Assembly: GCA_005878635.1 (NCBI GenBank)
Contig: VBLS01000040.1
Location: 1-5,946 of the forward strand
Length of the DNA: 5,946 nucleotides
Source of the DNA: Methanobacteriota archaeon
GTDB taxonomy: Archaea; Thermoplasmatota; Thermoplasmata; RBG-16-68-12
Direction: 5' to 3'
Part shown: positions 5,595 to 5,946 of the stretch, in pieces
How the letters are laid out: each line of letters opens with the position of its first letter
Numbering within the stretch: position 1 is the first letter of the stretch
The notes under the pieces: model-generated
What the model was told of the DNA's origin: nothing
The model's input: only the letters and a program-made list of their open reading frames with translations
The model's database searches: none
Program-made: the position numbers and the translations under genes

Positions 5595-5946
5595 ATGGGA
5601 TTCATGTCGAACGTCAAGCTCGGAAGGGCCCTCCTCGTCCTCCTCGCGTTGGTCGTCGGCCTCGTTCTGTTGATGCCCGCGGTCCGGTCGGGTTCCGCAA
5701 TCGAGCCGGCCGCCGCGATGACCGTGACCGTCGCCCTTGACAAGGCCGCGTACCTCAGCGGCGACACCGCGAAGGCCAACGCCATCGTCTACCGCACCCC
5801 GGCGCCCGCGAACTACACGTACACGTGGACGGTCCGGGACACATTCTTCCGCCTGCTCAACACCACCGCGGGGGGCGCGAGTTACACGTACGCGATCCCC
5901 CTCAATTACACGGGTTGGATCAACGTGGATGTCCAGGTCGATGATG
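5595..5946 (+). CDS. Exported Ig-like surface protein (N-terminal 117 residues)
   Basis: The frame is open from ATG 5595 to the window edge. Residues 4-36 are a signal peptide or anchor: SNVKLGR, then the hydrophobic core ALLVLLALVVGLVLLMPAV (12-30), then a likely cleavage after SGSA (residue 35). Residues 43-117 are beta-rich: TVTVALDKAAYLSGDTAKAN (43-62) has the strand-Tyr-x-x-Gly-Asp layout seen in MG2-like and other Ig-fold domains of archaeal surface proteins, followed by alternating Tyr/Thr strands. There are three N-glycosylation sequons, at N73, N89 and N104. It is probably a cell-surface or secreted protein; the remaining domains and its job lie outside the window. ATG 5604, nine bases on, is an equally good start. 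It lies on the same strand as, and 104 bp after, the STAND regulator. Confidence 0.78.
   Translation, partial: MGFMSNVKLGRALLVLLALVVGLVLLMPAVRSGSAIEPAAAMTVTVALDKAAYLSGDTAKANAIVYRTPAPANYTYTWTVRDTFFRLLNTTAGGASYTYAIPLNYTGWINVDVQVDD

Overview
The window is a stretch of GC-rich, tightly packed DNA that most likely comes from an archaeon, possibly a high-GC member of the Thermoplasmata. No marker gene settles this. The clues are several GTG starts, purine-rich ribosome binding sites, isolated AT-rich TATA-like boxes about 25 bases upstream of presumed transcript starts, a standalone Roadblock/LC7 protein, a secreted kelch protein rich in N-glycosylation sequons, and a regulator that joins an N-terminal winged helix to a STAND ATPase and TPRs.

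Six protein genes fill almost all of it. (1) Positions 1-1165, minus strand: the first 388 codons of an exported kelch beta-propeller protein whose 3' end lies outside the window. (2) 1277-1639, plus: a 120-residue Roadblock/LC7 protein. (3) 1636-2244, minus: a membrane PAP2-family phosphatase with all three catalytic motifs. (4) 2254-2985, plus: an HhH-GPD base-excision DNA glycosylase with an iron-sulfur cluster motif, closest in sequence feel to the MagIII/endonuclease III group. (5) 3022-5490, plus: an 822-residue winged-helix, STAND NTPase and TPR regulator, the largest gene and the most interesting one. (6) 5595-5946 and beyond, plus: the N-terminus of an exported Ig-like surface protein. 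Genes 1 and 6 run off the window edges, so a search limited to closed ORFs would miss both.

Noncoding space is small: 111 bp (1166-1276), about 9 bp (2245-2253), 36 bp (2986-3021) and 104 bp (5491-5594). The first holds a TATA-like box that could serve either flanking gene. The last two hold a shared TTAAGTA element upstream of a start. I saw no RNA gene, mobile element, CRISPR array or obvious T-rich terminator.

The genes do not form one clear pathway. Two (1 and 6) are exported surface proteins with many sequons. The PAP2 phosphatase could recycle a polyprenyl-phosphate carrier used for glycans on such proteins, but that link is only inference. The regulator lies directly upstream of gene 6 on the same strand and is a plausible, unproven, controller of it. 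The Roadblock protein and the glycosylase look like independent housekeeping or signalling genes. I found no convincing undescribed multi-gene system.
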